DNA from: Methylobacterium planeticum
GTDB lineage: Bacteria; Pseudomonadota; Alphaproteobacteria; Rhizobiales; Beijerinckiaceae
Assembly: GCF_008806345.1 (NCBI RefSeq)
Contig: NZ_VZZJ01000022.1
Coordinates: 20,947-84,946, forward strand
DNA: 64,000 nucleotides
Direction: 5' to 3'
The position numbers and the translations under genes were made by a program. Each line of letters starts with the position of its first letter. Position 1 is the first letter of the stretch. Shown piece after piece: positions 61,486 through 64,000 of the stretch. The notes below the pieces were generated by a model, which saw nothing but the letters and a program-made list of their open reading frames with translations, did no database searches and was not told the origin of the DNA.

Positions 61486-62921
61486 GTCCGTTCGCCCTCG
61501 CTATGGGCAGGCAGGGTTACCACAACGCGCAGGCCCGGTGCATTCTCGAGGAGCGCGAGCGTCCCTTGGTGCAACCGCACCACGGCGTTGACGAGGCTGA
61601 GACCAAGGCCGAAGCCGGGCCGCGAGCGGGCATCCTCCAGGCGCACGAACCGGTCGAGGACCCGTCCCCGCGCCTCCTCGGGGATTCCAGGGCCGTGATC
61701 GCCGACGCTGAGGACGACCTCGGCGCCGACGCGGCGGGCCTCCAGGGTGATGCGCGCCCCCGCACCGCCCTCGACGCTCCCGTACTTGATGGCGTTGTCG
61801 ATCAGATTGGCGAGGGCCTGTCCGATCAGCTCGCGGCTTCCCAGGATGACGAGATTGCGCTCGGTGCTCAGGTCGAGATGCAGGCCCCGCTCCTCCGCGA
61901 GGGCCTCGTAGAGTTCCCCGACTTCCGTGGCGACGAGCCCGGCATCGAAGGGGGCCATGATCTCGCGGGCATTGCCCGCCTCGAGCCGTGCGATCATCAG
62001 GAGCGCGTTGAACACGCGGATCAATCCGTCGCTCTCTTCGATCACCGATTCCATCGCGCTCCGCAGGGTGCCCGGCGATTCGGCGTGGCGCAGGGCCTCG
62101 TCGGCCCGGTTGCGGAGGCGGGTGAGCGGCGTCTTCAGATCGTGGGCGATGTTGTCGGAGACCTCGCGCATGCCGCGCATCAGCTCGCCGATGCGTTCCA
62201 GCATGGCGTTGAGGTTCTGGGCGAGGCGGTCGAGTTCGTCGCCGTTGCCCGAGACGGTCAGGCGTCCGTCGAGATCGCCCGCCATGATGGTGCGGGTGGT
62301 CTCCGTCATGTCGTCGACGCGCTTCAGGACGCTCCGCGCCACGAACCCGCCCCCGACGACGCCGAGCGTCACCACGAGGGCCAGGGAGGAGACGAAGGTG
62401 CGGCTGATCACGGCGCGCAGCCGGTCGCGCTCCTCGACGTCGCGTCCGACGAGGAGTCGGAAGCCGCCGGGCAGGGTGAAGATGCGCACGAGGGCGCGGT
62501 GCTCGTAGCCCCCCGTCTCGCCGCCACGGCTGTAGACGGTCTCGGCCTGGCCCGGTGTGGAGAGCAGGCGCGCCGGGACCTCGCCGACATTGCCGACCAC
62601 GTGCTCGCCGGCTGCGGTGGTGACGAGGTAGAGCGAGGCTCCGGGCTCGCGCGAGCGGCGCTCCACCACCGAGATGAGGCGGCGCAGGCCCCCGGCATTG
62701 TACTGCTCGGACAGACCGTTGATCTCCGCGTCGATGGTCGAGACGATCTGGTCGTCGAGGACGCTGCGGGCGCTCCAGGCGACGTACCCGAGGGCGAAGA
62801 ACGCGAACGCCGCGAAGACGACGAGATAGGCGAGGGAGAGCTTGAACGCCGTGGTGCGGAACAGCTTGCCGAGGCGGCCGAGCCGGCCCTCCGGGACAGC
62901 CGCCGGAAACGCCGCGCTCAC
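61482..62921 (-). CDS. Sensor histidine kinase, two-component (479 aa)
   Basis: Classic membrane kinase with helices at about 27-50 and 175-197, a periplasmic domain of about 125 residues, HAMP (about 197-250), and HisKA with His260 in VSDNIAHDLKTPLTRLRNRA. The HATPase has the N box ALANLIDNAIKYG and GDHGPGIPEEARGRVLDRFV. The start is GTG at 62921, a 4-nt overlap with the response regulator stop. The stimulus is unknown. Conserved linkage to glnE in rhizobia suggests a standard locus but does not prove a nitrogen role. Confidence 0.93.
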   Translation of the reverse strand: MSAAFPAAVPEGRLGRLGKLFRTTAFKLSLAYLVVFAAFAFFALGYVAWSARSVLDDQIVSTIDAEINGLSEQYNAGGLRRLISVVERRSREPGASLYLVTTAAGEHVVGNVGEVPARLLSTPGQAETVYSRGGETGGYEHRALVRIFTLPGGFRLLVGRDVEERDRLRAVISRTFVSSLALVVTLGVVGGGFVARSVLKRVDDMTETTRTIMAGDLDGRLTVSGNGDELDRLAQNLNAMLERIGELMRGMREVSDNIAHDLKTPLTRLRNRADEALRHAESPGTLRSAMESVIEESDGLIRVFNALLMIARLEAGNAREIMAPFDAGLVATEVGELYEALAEERGLHLDLSTERNLVILGSRELIGQALANLIDNAIKYGSVEGGAGARITLEARRVGAEVVLSVGDHGPGIPEEARGRVLDRFVRLEDARSRPGFGLGLSLVNAVVRLHQGTLALLENAPGLRVVVTLPAHSEGERT

Positions 62922-63616
62922 GGGGTCCGGCCGTCGTCGGCCCGCACCATGTAGCCGGCGCCCCGGATCGTGTGGATCATCGGTCCGTCGAAGCCCTTGT
63001 CGATCTTGGCGCGCAGCCGTGAGACATGGACGTCGATGACGTTGGTCTGCGGATCGAAATGATAATCCCAGACATGTTCGAGCAGCATGGTTCGGGTCAC
63101 AACCTGGCCGGCATGACGCATCAGGTATTCGAGGAGGCGGAATTCGCGGGGCTGCAGCGGGATCTCGCGGCCGGAGCGGGTGACCCGGTGGGACAGGCGG
63201 TCGAGTTCCAGATCCCCGACCCGGTAGGCGGTCGCCTCGGTGGTCCCGGACGCCGTCGCGCCGCGGCGGGCGAGCACCTCCGTGCGGGCGAGGAGTTCCG
63301 AGAAGGCGTAGGGCTTCGGCAGGTAGTCGTCACCGCCGGCCCGCAAGCCCTTCACACGGTCGTCGACCTGGCCGAGGGCGGAGAGGATGAGCACGGGGGT
63401 CGCCACCTCCTGCTCGCGCAGGGAGCGGATCAGCGACAGCCCGTCAAGCTTCGGCAGCATCCGGTCGACGATGAGCACGTCGTAGGCGCCCTCGCGGGCA
63501 AGGGCGTAGCCGTCGAGACCATCGAGGGCCTGATCGGCGACGTGTCCGGCCTCTCGAAAGGCCTTGACCAGATAGGAGGCCGCGTCGCGGTCGTCCTCGA
63601 TGATGAGCAGGCGCAT
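62918..63616 (-). CDS. OmpR-family response regulator (232 aa)
   Basis: N-terminal receiver with acidic pocket IIEDDRDAASYLV, phospho-acceptor Asp51 in VLIVDRMLPKLDGLSL, and the conserved Lys in DDYLPKPYAFSELLAR. The C-terminal winged helix (about 130-225) ends VIDVHVSRLRAKID and IHTIRGAGYMVRAD. The ATG at 63616 gives the normal receiver start; the open frame to 63733 is an artefact. It is the first gene of the operon with the histidine kinase and glnE. The promoter must lie in 63617-63827. Confidence 0.93.
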   Translation of the reverse strand: MRLLIIEDDRDAASYLVKAFREAGHVADQALDGLDGYALAREGAYDVLIVDRMLPKLDGLSLIRSLREQEVATPVLILSALGQVDDRVKGLRAGGDDYLPKPYAFSELLARTEVLARRGATASGTTEATAYRVGDLELDRLSHRVTRSGREIPLQPREFRLLEYLMRHAGQVVTRTMLLEHVWDYHFDPQTNVIDVHVSRLRAKIDKGFDGPMIHTIRGAGYMVRADDGRTP

Positions 63617-63827
63617 GAGAGCTTCAATAGGGCGCGCCGTGCCGGTAGGAAATGGTTCGCTCACGCGTCCCTCTCCCCGTGGCAGGATCGGTACGATGGG
63701 CCGGCGCATCCTTTCGGAACGGCGTTCCATCACACGAAAGCGGCAGGGCTGAGTATCAGCGCCGGTCCAATGTGCCGCCAGGGCGAGCGCAGGATGGTTT
63801 GGTCAGGGTTGGACGCACCCGCAAACG
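63617..63827. other. Promoter region of the response regulator operon
   Basis: About 210 bp without a gene. It holds a palindrome GGAAC-GGC-GTTCC at 63716-63728, within a wider TTTCG...CGAAA inverted repeat, which could be an autoregulatory site. Nothing else is recognised. Confidence 0.4.
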
Positions 63828-63862
63828 ACGAAAGGCCGCCCCGTGCGGCAGCGGCCTTTCGT
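63828..63862. terminator. Terminator-like hairpin beside the tandem array
   Basis: ACGAAAGGCCGC (63828-63839) pairs with GCGGCCTTTCGT (63851-63862), loop of 11. It probably ends a minus-strand gene lying beyond the right edge. A T-tract is lacking on both strands. Confidence 0.6.
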
Positions 63863-64000
63863 GTCGATCCGACAGGATCGTGTCGATCCTTTTCGGATCG
63901 TGTCGATCCTTTTCGGATCGTGTCGATCCTTCTCGGATCGTGTCGATCCTTCTCGGATCGTGTCGATCCTTCTCGGATCGTGTCGATCCTTCTCGGATCG
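63862..64000. repeat. 20-bp tandem repeat array of GATC-rich hairpins, continuing past the window
   Basis: Six consecutive 20-bp units occupy 63881-64000, each TGTCGATCCTTnTCGGATCG. A degenerate 19-bp unit lies at 63862-63880. The first two full units have T and the next four have C at the variable position, and otherwise they are identical. Every unit holds an inverted repeat CGATCC/GGATCG with a 5-nt loop, and neighbouring units can also pair. The array starts directly at the foot of a terminator hairpin and is cut by the window edge. There are no unique spacers, so it is not a CRISPR. Confidence 0.95.

Noticed and set aside
59158..61698. 846-aa plus-strand ORF over glnE
   Set aside because: Antisense shadow of glnE; R/G/A/E-rich, without motifs.
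63862..64000. CRISPR array
   Set aside because: Contiguous 20-bp copies without unique spacers and no cas genes, so it is a tandem repeat.

Overview
The window is a high-GC (about 70%) chromosomal segment of an alphaproteobacterium, most likely Hyphomicrobiales and probably Methylobacterium or a close relative. That placement is inferred from gene content: GcrA, a PleC/DivJ-type kinase, CtrA-like TTAA-N7-TTAA boxes, GANTC sites, a long-linker FtsZ, ddl lying between murB and ftsQ, and glnE behind an OmpR-type two-component pair. No tRNA, rRNA 16S/23S, CRISPR array, transposase or prophage gene was seen. It reads as core chromosome with small accessory islands. LEFT PART (1-20 kb): the 3' end of a cysteine synthase; three tiny hydrophilic, probably disordered proteins; typA; a CNT-family nucleoside transporter; a LysR regulator divergent from a secreted 122-residue protein; a methyltransferase; a DUF167 protein; a cytochrome P450; minC-minD-minE with a second minC paralogue immediately upstream; a DUF3649 / PepSY / DUF3325 membrane operon (iron-siderophore handling type); an SDR - HSL-type esterase - Baeyer-Villiger monooxygenase operon resembling the mycobacterial mymA cassette; a 42-residue peptide with an internal repeat; and a patatin-like lipoprotein. 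MIDDLE (20-30 kb): gcrA; then, on the minus strand, the phosphate regulon pstS-pstC-pstA-pstB-phoU-phoB, with a three-repeat Pho box upstream of pstS and no adjacent phoR; a NepR-like small protein; and recN. RIGHT-CENTRE (27.5-51.5 kb): a complete minus-strand dcw cluster. In transcription order it runs rsmH, ftsL, ftsI, murE, murF, mraY, murD, ftsW, murG, murC, murB, two small ORFs, ddl, ftsQ, ftsA, ftsZ, then lpxC, bamD and recN. Many junctions are 4-nt ATGA or GTGA overlaps, indicating translational coupling. No mraZ is seen in front of rsmH; the next upstream element is the RNase P RNA gene (rnpB). RIGHT END (52-64 kb): a 57-residue GcrA-like small protein, a glyoxalase I, pepN, a PleC/DivJ-like hybrid-PAS kinase with a perfect CtrA box and several GANTC sites in front of it, then minus-strand response regulator - histidine kinase - glnE, again 4-nt coupled. 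The window ends inside a 20-bp tandem array of GATC-rich hairpins next to a terminator. The unifying theme is cell-cycle and envelope growth: division-site selection (Min), septum assembly (Fts), peptidoglycan precursors (Mur/Ddl/MraY), lipid A (LpxC), outer-membrane assembly (BamD), and the regulators GcrA and PleC-like. Putative CtrA/CcrM-GcrA sites recur in front of these genes.
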